Both the position numbers and the translations under genes were made by a program. A DNA stretch of 64,000 nucleotides. Origin: Bacteroides neonati (GTDB lineage Bacteria; Bacteroidota; Bacteroidia; Bacteroidales; Bacteroidaceae). The DNA is taken from positions 124,001 through 188,000 of the forward strand of contig NZ_HG726026.1 of assembly GCF_000499785.1 (NCBI RefSeq). Direction: 5' to 3'. The notes beneath the pieces were generated by a model, which saw only the letters and a program-made list of their open reading frames with translations, was not told the DNA's origin and did no database searches. Below, piece after piece: positions 7,315-16,753 of the stretch. The stretch's first letter is position 1. The number at the start of each line of letters is the position of its first letter.

Positions 7315-9735
7315 ATGCATAGATTTGTAACGTTATTCTTTTTGATTTTTATTTTTTCGGGCGCTGTTATGGCACAGCGTATGTCGGATGATCAAGTTAT
7401 ACAATACGTAAAAGAAGGACAAAAGCAAGGGAAAACTCAAACGCAGATGACCTCGGAATTAGTAAAACGTGGGGTTACTAAGGAGCAAGTTGAAAGAATT
7501 AAAAGTAAATATGAAGGTACAAATGCCTCAAATGTTGATTCTTCTCAAGATAATCCCATCGAAGAAGTCTCTCGTCTGCGCAATGATGCATCTCGTCAGC
7601 GCAACGATGCATCTGCAACCTATGATGATAATATACCCGTACCAGTGGTCGTTGATAATAATGTTGATCGGACACAAGAAATATTTGGTCACAATATATT
7701 CACCAATCGGAACTTAACTTTCGAACCCAATATCAATATCGCTACTCCATCGAACTATAAATTAGGACCTGGTGATGAGGTTATCATTGATGTTTGGGGA
7801 GCATCCGAAACAACGATCCGTCAGACCATCTCTCCTGAAGGTAGTATTCAGATCAGTAGCATCGGGCCGGTTTACTTGAACGGACTGACAATTAAAGATG
7901 CTACAAACTATTTGCAGCGCGAATTCATGAAGATATATGCCGGAATATCCGGTAGTGCTCCCACTTCTCAAGTTAAGTTGTCGTTAGGAAAGATCAGAAC
8001 TATTCAGGTCAATATTATGGGCGAAGTAGCTGTTCCAGGTACATATGCTCTCTCTTCTTTTTCTTCTGTATTTCATGCATTGTACCGTGCAGGTGGAGTG
8101 AGTGATATCGGTAGCCTGCGTAGTATTAAAGTTGTTCGTAGCGGTAAAACACTTGTTGATCTTGATGTTTATGACTTTATCATGAAAGGCAAAATGACCG
8201 ATGATGTTCGCCTGCAAGATGGTGATGTTATTCTGGTAGAACCCTATGACTGTCTTGTGAAAATTTCGGGCAAAGTAAAGCGTCCGATGTTTTACGAAAT
8301 GAAGAAAACCGAAACCATTGCTACATTACTTAAGTATTCGGGCGGTTTTACGGGTGATGCTTATAAGAAGGCAACTCGTCTGATCCGTAAGACCGGTCGT
8401 GAACATCAGGTTTATAATGTTGACGAAATGGACTACTCTGTTTTTAAACTCGAAGATGGAGATGAGATTACCGTTGATTCAGTATTGAAGCGTTTTGAAA
8501 ACAGAGTAGAGATTCTCGGAGCTGTATATCGTCCGGGTATGTATCAGATAAATGGTGCGGTCAATACGGTGAAGCAGCTGATAAAGAAAGCGGAAGGCAT
8601 TCGTGGAGATGCTTTTCTGAATCGTGTTATTCTTGATCGCGAAAAAGAAGATTTGTCGCACGAGATTATATCTGTTGATCTGAAGGGGTTATTAAATGGA
8701 ACCGCTACTGATATACCATTGCAAAAGAACGATATTCTTTACATCCCCAGCATTGTTGATTTAAAAGAAGAGGCTACCTTGACTATTCATGGTGAAGTAG
8801 CCAACCCTGGTATGTATAACTATGCCGAAAACATGACGATAGAAGATCTCGTTATTCAGGCAGGAGGATTGCTTGAAGCAGCTTCTACCGTGAAAGTAGA
8901 TGTGGCTCGACGTTTGAAGAACCCGAAGGATAAAACCTTAAGTAATACCATCGGTCAAAATTTCTCTTTAGAACTGAAAGATGGCTTCTTGGTAGGAGAT
9001 GATAAATTTACTCTCGAACCTTTCGATGAGGTTTATGTTCGCAGAAGCCCTGCCTATCATAAACAGCTTAATGTTACAGTAGCTGGTGAAGTCCTTTTTG
9101 GTGGCAACTTTGCTCTCTCTAAAAAGAACGAACGTCTGAGTGACTTGATTGCAAAAGCTGGAGGTGTGACTCCGGATGCATATGTAAAAGGTGCTCGCTT
9201 GATCCGTAAGATGACAGATGATGAATATCGCCGCAAGCAAGATGCACTTCGTGTAGCAAATAAAGGTGGGAAGGATTCTATTTCGATTGAGAAGTTAGAC
9301 CTTGCAGATACCTATGCGGTCGGTATTGATCTGCAAAAGGCATTAGATAAACCAAAGTCAAACTACGATATGGTATTGCGTGAAGGGGATGAACTCTTTG
9401 TGCCTGAGTATGTAAGTACAGTCAAAATCAATGGTGCAGTGATGTATCCGAATACCGTTTTATATAAACAAGGCGAGAATATGCTTTATTATATTAATCA
9501 GGCAGGTGGCTACGAAAGTCGTGCCAAGAAGAGCCGCGCATACGTTGTGTATATGAATGGTACGGTATCGCGACTAAAAAAGAGAAATTCAAAAATGATT
9601 GAGCCCGGATGTGAGATTATTGTGCCTAGTAAAGAGGCCAGACGTAAGATGTCTACCGGCGAGATCTTTAGTATGGGAACTTCTGCTGCTTCGTTAGCAA
9701 CAATGGTTGCAACAATGGTTAGTCTATTTAAGTAA
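7315..9735 (+). CDS. Wza-like outer-membrane polysaccharide export protein with multiple SLBB domains
   Basis: An 806-residue exported protein. A signal peptide (LFFLIFIFSGAVMAQ, 1-21) precedes a helical region of about 45 residues and a low-complexity linker with a tandem RNDAS repeat. A poly-export domain follows (about 145-230, YKLGPGDEVIIDVWG), then a series of SLBB beta-grasp units (GEVAVPGTY, GKVKRPMFY, GAVYRPGMY, GEVANPGMY, GEVLFGGNF, GAVMYPNTV). The C-terminal end is hydrophobic and could form the membrane segment. It is longer than E. coli Wza because of the extra SLBB units, as is common in Bacteroidetes. It should form the exit channel for a surface polysaccharide together with the Wzz-like protein, which starts 8 bp downstream. 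Confidence 0.9.
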   Translation: MHRFVTLFFLIFIFSGAVMAQRMSDDQVIQYVKEGQKQGKTQTQMTSELVKRGVTKEQVERIKSKYEGTNASNVDSSQDNPIEEVSRLRNDASRQRNDASATYDDNIPVPVVVDNNVDRTQEIFGHNIFTNRNLTFEPNINIATPSNYKLGPGDEVIIDVWGASETTIRQTISPEGSIQISSIGPVYLNGLTIKDATNYLQREFMKIYAGISGSAPTSQVKLSLGKIRTIQVNIMGEVAVPGTYALSSFSSVFHALYRAGGVSDIGSLRSIKVVRSGKTLVDLDVYDFIMKGKMTDDVRLQDGDVILVEPYDCLVKISGKVKRPMFYEMKKTETIATLLKYSGGFTGDAYKKATRLIRKTGREHQVYNVDEMDYSVFKLEDGDEITVDSVLKRFENRVEILGAVYRPGMYQINGAVNTVKQLIKKAEGIRGDAFLNRVILDREKEDLSHEIISVDLKGLLNGTATDIPLQKNDILYIPSIVDLKEEATLTIHGEVANPGMYNYAENMTIEDLVIQAGGLLEAASTVKVDVARRLKNPKDKTLSNTIGQNFSLELKDGFLVGDDKFTLEPFDEVYVRRSPAYHKQLNVTVAGEVLFGGNFALSKKNERLSDLIAKAGGVTPDAYVKGARLIRKMTDDEYRRKQDALRVANKGGKDSISIEKLDLADTYAVGIDLQKALDKPKSNYDMVLREGDELFVPEYVSTVKINGAVMYPNTVLYKQGENMLYYINQAGGYESRAKKSRAYVVYMNGTVSRLKKRNSKMIEPGCEIIVPSKEARRKMSTGEIFSMGTSAASLATMVATMVSLFK

Positions 9736-9742
9736 ATATAAT

Positions 9743-10855
9743 ATGAGTGAGAATAACGACATAAAGACAACTCCGAATACCGAGGAGCAAGAGATTGATT
9801 TGATTGAATTGGCTCGTAAAGTCTGGGCGGGCAGAAAACTGGTATTGAAAGCCTGTGGTGTTGCTTTGCTGATAGGTCTTGTGGTTGCATTAAGCATTCC
9901 CAAAGAGTATGCAACCAGCGTAAAACTTGCTCCGGAAACGACTACCAGGTCTGTAACCGGTACAGCGGGTGCATTGGCTGCTATGGCAGGTATTAATTTG
10001 GGAGGTGCTGGTGGCGAAGATGCTTTGTCCCCTGAGTTGTATCCCGATATTATCAATTCGACTCCTTTTCTAACCGATTTGTTTGATATTAAGGTAAAAG
10101 ACCAAACAGGTAAGATAGATACCACTTTATATGCTTACTTAAATGATTACCAGAAAGCACCGTGGTGGGGAGTTGTTGTTTCGGCTCCTTTCAAAGCCCT
10201 CGGATGGACGATTTCACTGTTTAAAGATACCCCTGAAGAGCAAGGTGATGCGAAACTAAATAGCTTTAGACTAACTCAGGAAGAGGCCGATATTGCAGCT
10301 GCTTTGACTTCTCGAATATCAGTATCGGTGGATAAAAAGACAGGTGTAACCACCTTGGCTGTTACCATGCAAGATCCTTTGATTTCTGCATCTCTAACCG
10401 ATACCGTTATGCGTTCTCTGCAAAACTATATTACGGGCTATCGAACCAACAAAGCTCGCTATGATTTATCATTCACAGAGAAGCTTTACAAAGAAGCCGA
10501 ACAGAAGTATTATGATGCCCAACAGAAGTATGCACGTTATTCGGACGGTAATAAAGATGTCGTTCTGCAAAGCTATCGTATCGAACAGGAACGATTGATG
10601 AATGAGATGAATCTGGCTTATAATGTGTACAATCAGTTAGCTCAACAGTTGCAGATGTCAAAGGCAAAAGTGCAAGAAATTACTCCCGTATATACAGTTG
10701 TACAGCCGGCTACGGTACCTTTGAAGCCTGCGAAGCCCAATAAAATAATGATTCTTATCGGTTTTATCTTTTTAGCAGGTGTGGGTAGCGTAGGCTGGAT
10801 TCTCTTTGTGAAAGATTTGTTGAAGGGATGGAAAAAGCAAGGATCAGCCGAATGA
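9743..10855 (+). CDS. Wzz-type chain length determinant protein
   Basis: A 370-residue inner-membrane protein of the Wzz family. An acidic N-terminal segment leads to IDLIELARKVWAGRKLVL, then TM1 (VALLIGLVVALSIP), a large periplasmic domain with coiled-coil helices (about 225-310), the proline-rich PLKPAKPNK motif typical of Wzz, and TM2 (MILIGFIFLAGVGSVGWILF). There is no cytoplasmic tyrosine kinase domain. The ATG at 9743 is preferred to an upstream in-frame start inside wza because it gives the normal N-terminus. It sets polysaccharide chain length and couples to the Wza-like pore. Its stop overlaps the wbuC start (ATGA). Confidence 0.88.
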   Translation: MSENNDIKTTPNTEEQEIDLIELARKVWAGRKLVLKACGVALLIGLVVALSIPKEYATSVKLAPETTTRSVTGTAGALAAMAGINLGGAGGEDALSPELYPDIINSTPFLTDLFDIKVKDQTGKIDTTLYAYLNDYQKAPWWGVVVSAPFKALGWTISLFKDTPEEQGDAKLNSFRLTQEEADIAAALTSRISVSVDKKTGVTTLAVTMQDPLISASLTDTVMRSLQNYITGYRTNKARYDLSFTEKLYKEAEQKYYDAQQKYARYSDGNKDVVLQSYRIEQERLMNEMNLAYNVYNQLAQQLQMSKAKVQEITPVYTVVQPATVPLKPAKPNKIMILIGFIFLAGVGSVGWILFVKDLLKGWKKQGSAE

Positions 10856-11325
10856 TACCCATGAAATTAATTACAGAGGACTTATTAAATACGGTTACAA
10901 ATCAGGCAAAGGACAATGCTCGTTTGCGAATGAACCATAATTTTCATGATTCGATGGATGCACCCATTCATCGTATGCTGAATGCGCTTGAGCCGGGTAC
11001 TTACCTGCCTCCCCATCGTCATAAGAATCCCGATAAAGAGGAGGTTTATTTAATTCTCCGAGGTGATCTTGTTGCCATCCTTTTCGATGAAGAAGGAAAT
11101 CCAATAGAGAAGATAAATCTAAGTCCATCTAAAGGTATGTATGGTATAGAGATACCTCCCGGTGTATGGCACTGTATCGTTGTACGGGAGCCGGGAACAG
11201 TTATTTATGAAATAAAACAGGGACCATACGCCCCCTTGACTCCTGAGAATTTAGCTCCTTGGGCACCGGATGTGACCGATGTGCAAGGAGCAGCAGCTTT
11301 TATGAAGCGGATGCTTGAGGATTAA
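10852..11325 (+). CDS. WbuC-family cupin protein
   Basis: A 157-residue single-domain cupin. The metal-binding signature is visible as PPHRHKNPDKEEVYLILRG (His-His-Glu) and the second motif as IPPGVWHCIV. WbuC-like cupins occur in O-antigen and capsule clusters, but their reaction is not established. The ATG at 10852 overlaps the wzz stop, indicating translational coupling; an ATG three codons later is also possible. The last codons lie in a perfect palindrome shared with the end of the convergent nanR gene, with only 4 bp of overlap. Confidence 0.8.
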   Translation: MIPMKLITEDLLNTVTNQAKDNARLRMNHNFHDSMDAPIHRMLNALEPGTYLPPHRHKNPDKEEVYLILRGDLVAILFDEEGNPIEKINLSPSKGMYGIEIPPGVWHCIVVREPGTVIYEIKQGPYAPLTPENLAPWAPDVTDVQGAAAFMKRMLED

Positions 11326-11332
11326 TCCTCAA
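11315..11332. repeat. 18-bp perfect palindrome over two convergent stop codons
   Basis: TTGAGGATTAATCCTCAA spans the stops of wbuC (plus) and nanR (minus). Both genes therefore end in Glu-Asp-stop encoded by the same bases read on opposite strands. It is not a convincing terminator, since there is no loop or T tract. Confidence 0.7.
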
Positions 11333-12527
11333 ACATTCTGCTTCGTGCCATCATGCAGGCACCTATAATTCCTGCTTTATCTTTTAGCTTTGAAGTAAGT
11401 ACAGCCGAATCCTGATTGACCAGGTTAAGCGAATACTTGCGTATGGCAGTCTTGATGGGTTGTGTGATGTAGTCTTCGGTTAAAGACAATGTTCCACCTA
11501 TGATAACCAGTTCCGGATTGAATATATTAATAAGCCCGGCTATTTGCTTTCCTAATTTCTGCCCGATTTCTTCTACTATTTCGATGCAAAGCATATCCTC
11601 CTTATTTACTGCTTCAATAATGTTGTCGAGTGTAACCGACTCTCCATTTTTGATGCGATCGGAGAGGACGGAGCTTTCTCCGTTGTTGATGCGCTCCACT
11701 AAAATACGGTGTAGTGCAGAACCTGATGCTTCTGTCTCGAGGCATCCCTTCTTCCCACAATGGCAGATAATTTCATTTTCATAAACGCTGGTGTGCCCAA
11801 ACTCTCCCGAGAAGCCCGATTTTCCAGTGTATATCCTACCATCAATAATAATTCCGATACCGAGTCCCCAGCTTACATTGACGAAAATAATATTTTTTTC
11901 TCCCTTCACGCATCCCTGCATGTATTCGCCATAAGTCATGGCACGCGTATCGTTGTCGATGGTAACCTTATATCCTAACTTCTCGCACAATACGTCGGTT
12001 AGCGGACGCTCTTCAAAATTGAACGAGCTGAAGCTGAATCCCGATTCCGGATTAACGCGCCCGGACACATTGATGTTGATGTTTAGTATCTTCTCCTTAT
12101 TAATAGTCAGCTTCTTTATGAAACTAAGAATAAGTTTGCATAGTTCGTTTAGTCCTTCTATGGAGTTTTCAAATCGATAGGGAATGTTCATTTTAAGCTC
12201 TACCATGTCTCCTTTGAAGTTGATCAAGCCTATGTTGACGGCAAATCGTTTGATGTCGACACCAATAAAATAGCCCGATCCCGGATTTAATCCGTATAAA
12301 TTAGGATGCCTTCCACCACTCGTTTCTAACTTTCCATTGTCGTTGATATAACCATCTTCGCACATTTCACTAATGAACTTAGTAATAGTGGGCACACTTA
12401 GATCCAGTTCTTTTGACAGGTCAGTAATGGTAGAGCTGCCATTATATATATAATGTGTAATAATCTTCTTTTTGATAAGGGCATTTTTGGAGCCCATTTC
12501 TATTTCTTTGAGGAACTGCTGGTTCAT
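11322..12527 (-). CDS. nanR: ROK-family transcriptional regulator of sialic acid genes (NanR-type)
   Basis: A 401-residue ROK regulator. An N-terminal winged helix-turn-helix (about 15-70, SSTITDLSKELDLSVPTITKFI) is fused to a ROK sugar-kinase fold. The zinc site is visible as CHCGKKGCLE, and glycine-rich phosphate-loop remnants lie around GVDIKRFAVNIGLIN and WGLGIGIIIDG. The ATG at 12527 is chosen because it removes an unlikely hydrophobic leader. It is divergent from nanL, and ROK genes beside nanLET are known in Bacteroides. It probably represses nanL-nanE-nanT and binds a ManNAc-type ligand. The function is inferred from place; the family is certain. Confidence 0.85.
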   Translation of the reverse strand: MNQQFLKEIEMGSKNALIKKKIITHYIYNGSSTITDLSKELDLSVPTITKFISEMCEDGYINDNGKLETSGGRHPNLYGLNPGSGYFIGVDIKRFAVNIGLINFKGDMVELKMNIPYRFENSIEGLNELCKLILSFIKKLTINKEKILNININVSGRVNPESGFSFSSFNFEERPLTDVLCEKLGYKVTIDNDTRAMTYGEYMQGCVKGEKNIIFVNVSWGLGIGIIIDGRIYTGKSGFSGEFGHTSVYENEIICHCGKKGCLETEASGSALHRILVERINNGESSVLSDRIKNGESVTLDNIIEAVNKEDMLCIEIVEEIGQKLGKQIAGLINIFNPELVIIGGTLSLTEDYITQPIKTAIRKYSLNLVNQDSAVLTSKLKDKAGIIGACMMARSRMFED

Positions 12528-12838
12528 GTTTTGGCTTGTTTTTAGATGAGAATACGCAAAGATAATAAAATATCTAATTAATTGTTCCATGAATTGCTGT
12601 AATAATTATAAAATGGATTTTCAAAATATAAAGATGAATGACCTATTGGTATTTAATCATTTTCACAATGCATACGACGTAATATTTTATGTTGTTAAAC
12701 TCCATATTTTTAGGATGTTGTTATATGTGTAATTCTATTAACTCATAATTTGATAATAAAATATTTAATTATATGTTGCCTATATTTTTAAAAGTTGTAT
12801 ATTTGTACGTTGATATAACTGAAATTAATATATTTATT
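12528..12838. promoter_or_regulatory. nanR-nanL divergent intergenic region with nanL promoter
   Basis: These AT-rich 311 bases hold a good plus-strand promoter for nanL: TTG at 12776-12778, 19 bp, then TATATTTG at 12798-12805, giving a start near 12812 and a leader of about 27 nt. No strong palindrome was found to name as a NanR operator, and the hairpin motif of the susC leaders is absent here. No other gene is seen. Confidence 0.65.
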
Positions 12839-13756
12839 ATGGAAAAAATTATTGGATTAATCAATGCGCCATTTACTCCGTTTTATGCAAATGGAGAAGT
12901 AAATTACGAGCCTATCAAGGCTTATGCTGATATGCTTGTGAAAAACGGACTACAAGGTGTCTTTATCAATGGCTCTTCGGGCGAAGGCTATATGCTGACA
13001 GACGAAGAACGAATGAAACTTGCTGAAAGATGGATTGAGGTATCTCCTAAAGGCTTCAAGGTGATTGTTCACGTAGGTAGCTGTTGTGTTAAGTCCAGTC
13101 ACCTGTTGGCCGAGCATGCTCAAAAAATAGGTGCATGGGGCATTGGTGCTATGGCACCTCCTTTTCCAAAAATTGGTAGAGTAGAAGAGTTGGTGAAGTA
13201 CTGCGAAGAGATTGCTTCAGGCGCTCCGGAGCTTCCTTTCTACTATTATCATATCCCTGCATTTAACGGTGCTTTTCTTCCGATGTACAGTTTCCTTGAA
13301 GCGGTAGACGGTCGTATCCCCAATTTCGCCGGAATCAAATATACATTCGAAAGCATGTACGAGTATAATCAATGCCGTTTATATAAAAACGGAAAGTTTG
13401 ATATGTTGCACGGGCAAGATGAAACTATCCTACCTTGTTTGGCAATGGGTGGTGCTCAGGGAGGTATCGGCGGAACAACCAACTACAACGGTGTTAATCT
13501 GGTAGGTATTATCAATGCATGGCAAAGCGGTGACTTGGAAACGGCTCGTGAATTGCAGAACTTCTCTCAAGAGGTGATTAATGTCATTTGTCACTTCCGT
13601 GGCAATATTGTAGGTGGTAAACGCATCATGAAGCTTATCGGCCTTGATTTGGGTCAGAATCGTGTTCCCTTCCAGAATATGACCGACGAAGAGGAAGTGA
13701 GATTAAAAGCCGAGCTCGAAGCCATACATTTCTTTGAGCGTTGCAATAAATTCTAA
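12839..13756 (+). CDS. nanL: N-acetylneuraminate lyase
   Basis: A 305-residue class I aldolase of the DapA/NanA family that splits N-acetylneuraminate into N-acetylmannosamine and pyruvate in the cytoplasm. Schiff-base Lys167 (FAGIKYTFESM), Tyr137 (FYYYHIPAF) and the carboxylate-binding GSSGE loop (INGSSGEGYML) are all present. The ATG at 12839 gives the normal start MEKIIGLINAPFTPF and follows the predicted transcript start; a longer in-frame start would overlap the promoter. It is the first gene of nanL-nanE-nanT-yhcH, with 15-bp spacing to the epimerase. Confidence 0.95.
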   Translation: MEKIIGLINAPFTPFYANGEVNYEPIKAYADMLVKNGLQGVFINGSSGEGYMLTDEERMKLAERWIEVSPKGFKVIVHVGSCCVKSSHLLAEHAQKIGAWGIGAMAPPFPKIGRVEELVKYCEEIASGAPELPFYYYHIPAFNGAFLPMYSFLEAVDGRIPNFAGIKYTFESMYEYNQCRLYKNGKFDMLHGQDETILPCLAMGGAQGGIGGTTNYNGVNLVGIINAWQSGDLETARELQNFSQEVINVICHFRGNIVGGKRIMKLIGLDLGQNRVPFQNMTDEEEVRLKAELEAIHFFERCNKF

Positions 13757-13771
13757 ATACTGTGCCAAGTT

Positions 13772-14956
13772 ATGAACTCTAAAGAATATCTACAAACCTG
13801 GTCTGCGTCATATAAAAGAGATTTGATAGAAAATATCATGCCTTTCTGGATGTTGCATGGTTGGGATCGTAAGAACGGAGGTGTTTATACCTGTGTCGAC
13901 CGTGAAGGAAAACTGATGGATACCACAAAGTCTGTTTGGTTTCAAGGACGTTTCGCATTCACCTGTTCTTATGCTTTTAATCATGTGGCTCGTCATCCGG
14001 AATGGTTAGAGGCTGCTAAAAGCACACTCGATTTTATCGAGAAGTATTGCTTTGATGCGGATGGCCGTATGTATTTTGAGGTAACAGAAACCGGCGTGCC
14101 TATTCGCAAGCGGCGTTATGTGTTCTCAGAAACATTTGCAGCTATTGCCATGTCCGAGTACTCCATTGCTTCGGGCGACTGCTCTTATGCGCTGAAGGCC
14201 TTGAAGCTGTTCAATGATATTCGTCATTTTCTTTCGACTCCGGGTGTATTAACACCCAAATATTGCGACGGAGTACACCTGCAAGGTCACTCCATTGTGA
14301 TGATTCTCATTAATGTCGCTTCCCGTATACGGGAAGCGATCAGTGACCCGGTGTTGGACGAACAGATTAAGGAATCCATTGACGATCTTCGTAAGTACTT
14401 TATGCATCCCGAATTCAAGGCTTTGCTTGAAACCGTAGGACCCAATGGCGAGTTTATCGATACCAATGCCGGCAGAACGATTAACCCCGGACATTGCATC
14501 GAAACAGCTTGGTTTATCCTCGAAGAGGCTAAGGCACACAATTGGGATAAGGAAATGGTCAATACGGCACTTACGATTCTTGACTGGTCGTGGGAGTGGG
14601 GTTGGGACAAAGAATTCGGGGGTATCATCAACTTCCGCGACTGTCGCGATCTGCCTTCACAGGATTATGCGCACGACATGAAGTTCTGGTGGCCTCAAAC
14701 CGAAGCGATTATAGCAACACTCTATGCTTATCAGGCTACGAAGGATGAAAAATACCTGGCAATGCATAAGCAAATCAGTGACTGGACGTATGCGCACTTC
14801 CCCGATACTGAGTTCGGAGAGTGGTATGGATACCTTCACCGCGATGGGACGATTTCTCAGCCGGCAAAAGGAAACCTCTTCAAAGGGCCGTTCCATATTC
14901 CCCGTATGATGACAAAGGGCTATATCCTTTGCGAAGAACTATTGTCAGAAAAATAA
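13772..14956 (+). CDS. nanE: N-acylglucosamine 2-epimerase (ManNAc to GlcNAc)
   Basis: A 394-residue (alpha/alpha)6-barrel protein of the AGE (renin-binding protein) family, not the NanE TIM-barrel type of enterobacteria. Visible family features are WFQGRFAFTCSYA near residue 55, the TINPGHCIETAWF segment with its active-site His, and DMKFWWPQTEAIIA. It interconverts ManNAc made by NanL with GlcNAc, which then enters amino-sugar metabolism. In Bacteroides nanLET operons this AGE-type enzyme serves as the epimerase. It lies 15 bp after nanL and 16 bp before the transporter. Confidence 0.93.
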   Translation: MNSKEYLQTWSASYKRDLIENIMPFWMLHGWDRKNGGVYTCVDREGKLMDTTKSVWFQGRFAFTCSYAFNHVARHPEWLEAAKSTLDFIEKYCFDADGRMYFEVTETGVPIRKRRYVFSETFAAIAMSEYSIASGDCSYALKALKLFNDIRHFLSTPGVLTPKYCDGVHLQGHSIVMILINVASRIREAISDPVLDEQIKESIDDLRKYFMHPEFKALLETVGPNGEFIDTNAGRTINPGHCIETAWFILEEAKAHNWDKEMVNTALTILDWSWEWGWDKEFGGIINFRDCRDLPSQDYAHDMKFWWPQTEAIIATLYAYQATKDEKYLAMHKQISDWTYAHFPDTEFGEWYGYLHRDGTISQPAKGNLFKGPFHIPRMMTKGYILCEELLSEK

Positions 14957-14972
14957 CCGTTACAACACAAAT

Positions 14973-16211
14973 ATGAAAAACTCAAAAATATATCCTTGGG
15001 TCGTCGTTGCCCTTTTGTGGGTGGTAGCCCTACTCAACTATATGGATAGGCAGATGCTCTCCACTATGCAAGAAGCCATGCAGGTCGATATTGTTGAATT
15101 GGGTAAAGCTGAAGCCTTTGGTGCTTTAATGGCTATCTTCTTGTGGATTTATGGTTTCATGAGTCCGGTAGCAGGTATTATTGCCGATAAGATGAGCCGC
15201 AAATGGCTTGTCGTAGGCAGCTTATTCGTGTGGTCTGGGGTAACCTTTATGATGGGTTATGCCGATACCTTTCGCGAACTTTACTGGCTTCGGGCCTTGA
15301 TGGGTGTCAGTGAGGCGTTATATATTCCTGCTGCTTTATCGCTTATTGCCGATTGGCATCAAGATAAATCGCGCTCATTGGCCATTGGTATTCATATGAC
15401 GGGTCTTTACATGGGGCAAGCAATCGGTGGCTTTGGAGCCACCGTAGCTGCTGCCTTCTCTTGGCATGCTACCTTCCATTGGTTTGGTATCATAGGCATC
15501 GTTTACTCCTTTGTTTTGTTGCTTTTCTTACATGAGAATCCGGTACATATCAAAGTCGAGAAATTATCTTTAGGTGCTACCAAAGAGAAGAAGCCATCTT
15601 TATTCAGCGGCTTGTCGTTGGTGTTGTCTAATTGGGCTTTTTGGATTATTCTATTCTACTTTGCGGCCCCCAGTCTGCCTGGGTGGGCTACCAAAAACTG
15701 GTTGCCTACTCTGTTTGCCGATAGTTTGAACATTCCGATGGCCGAAGCAGGGCCGATCTCTACGATTACGATTGCTTTCTCTTCATTTATCGGAGTTATT
15801 TTTGGTGGTATTCTTTCCGACCGTTGGGTGCAGAAGAATATTCGTGGACGGGTATATACCGGAGCTATTGGTTTGGGGCTCACCATTCCTTCGTTGCTTT
15901 TGCTGGGTTTTGGACACAGCTTTGTTAGTGTGATCGGAGCGGGATTGCTTTTCGGTATTGGTTATGGTATTTTCGATGCCAACAACATGCCTATTTTGTG
16001 TCAGTTCGTTTCGACCAAGCATCGTGGAACCGCCTATGGTATTATGAACATGACCGGTGTATTTGCTGGTGCAGCCGTAACCGAATTGCTAGGTAAATGG
16101 AGCGACGGTGGAAACTTGGGGCAGGGCTTTGCCATGCTGAGTGTCATCGTACTGATAGCATTGGCTGTTCAGCTTTATTTCTTGCGACCGAAAACAGATA
16201 ATATGGTATAA
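14973..16211 (+). CDS. nanT: MFS transporter, inner-membrane sialic acid permease
   Basis: A 412-residue major facilitator with about 12 membrane segments. The N-terminus WVVVALLWVVALLNYMDRQML and the loop DKMSRKWLVVGSL are typical of the anion:cation symporter-like MFS group. It has no periplasmic extension. In B. fragilis-type nanLET operons this gene is the sialic acid importer, which would carry Neu5Ac from periplasm to cytoplasm after SusC/SusD-type uptake. It is third in the operon, 16 bp after the epimerase. Confidence 0.9.
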   Translation: MKNSKIYPWVVVALLWVVALLNYMDRQMLSTMQEAMQVDIVELGKAEAFGALMAIFLWIYGFMSPVAGIIADKMSRKWLVVGSLFVWSGVTFMMGYADTFRELYWLRALMGVSEALYIPAALSLIADWHQDKSRSLAIGIHMTGLYMGQAIGGFGATVAAAFSWHATFHWFGIIGIVYSFVLLLFLHENPVHIKVEKLSLGATKEKKPSLFSGLSLVLSNWAFWIILFYFAAPSLPGWATKNWLPTLFADSLNIPMAEAGPISTITIAFSSFIGVIFGGILSDRWVQKNIRGRVYTGAIGLGLTIPSLLLLGFGHSFVSVIGAGLLFGIGYGIFDANNMPILCQFVSTKHRGTAYGIMNMTGVFAGAAVTELLGKWSDGGNLGQGFAMLSVIVLIALAVQLYFLRPKTDNMV

Positions 16212-16223
16212 AAATATAAAACT

Positions 16224-16670
16224 ATGATTGTTTCTAATTTACAGAATAGTCAGCGGATAGAGAGTCTCCATCCGCTGTTTAAAACACTTTTTGAGTACGT
16301 AAAGACCCATGACTTATTGCATACAGAGCTGGGACGCATTGAGATTGATGGCGACAACCTGTTCATCAACAATGTGAATCCGGAGTGTGTAAGCCGTGAC
16401 AAACAAGTGTTGGAACTCCATCATGATTATATTGATGTTCATATCCTTTTGGAAGGAGCCGAAAGTATTGGGTGGAAAGCATTGGAAGATCTCGAAAACG
16501 AGATAAAACCTTATGAGCAAGAGGGTGATTGTGCTCTTTATGCCGATGCTCCTACAGCATGGGTCGATATCCTACCGGGACAATTTGTTATCGTATACCC
16601 CGAAGATCCGCATGCTCCTATTGTGGGAAAAGGTAAAATACGCAAGTTGATTGCAAAAGTAAAAGTTTAA
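16224..16670 (+). CDS. YhcH/YjgK/YiaL family protein (NanQ-like sialic acid anomerase)
   Basis: A 148-residue protein of the YhcH (DUF386) beta-barrel family. Metal-binding features are seen in LELHHDYIDVHILLEG, and the C-terminal block FVIVYPEDPHAPIVGKGKIRKLIAKV is characteristic. E. coli YhcH (NanQ) speeds opening of cytoplasmic alpha-Neu5Ac, feeding the open-chain form to the lyase. It is the last gene of the nan operon, 12 bp after the transporter, and ends before a strong terminator. The family is clear; the exact activity is by analogy. Confidence 0.85.
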   Translation: MIVSNLQNSQRIESLHPLFKTLFEYVKTHDLLHTELGRIEIDGDNLFINNVNPECVSRDKQVLELHHDYIDVHILLEGAESIGWKALEDLENEIKPYEQEGDCALYADAPTAWVDILPGQFVIVYPEDPHAPIVGKGKIRKLIAKVKV

Positions 16671-16718
16671 CTCTTTAAAATGTTGCAACTTTGTTGCGAC
16701 GCTCTGTTTCCTTACGTC

Positions 16719-16753
16719 AATAGTCCCATAAAACACTGTTTTATGGGACTATT
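16719..16753 (+). terminator. Terminator of the nanL-nanE-nanT-yhcH operon
   Basis: AATAGTCCCATAAAAC at 16719-16734 pairs perfectly with 16738-16753 across a 3-base loop, followed by TTTATTAATT. It is a 16-bp stem 48 bases after the yhcH stop. Confidence 0.85.
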
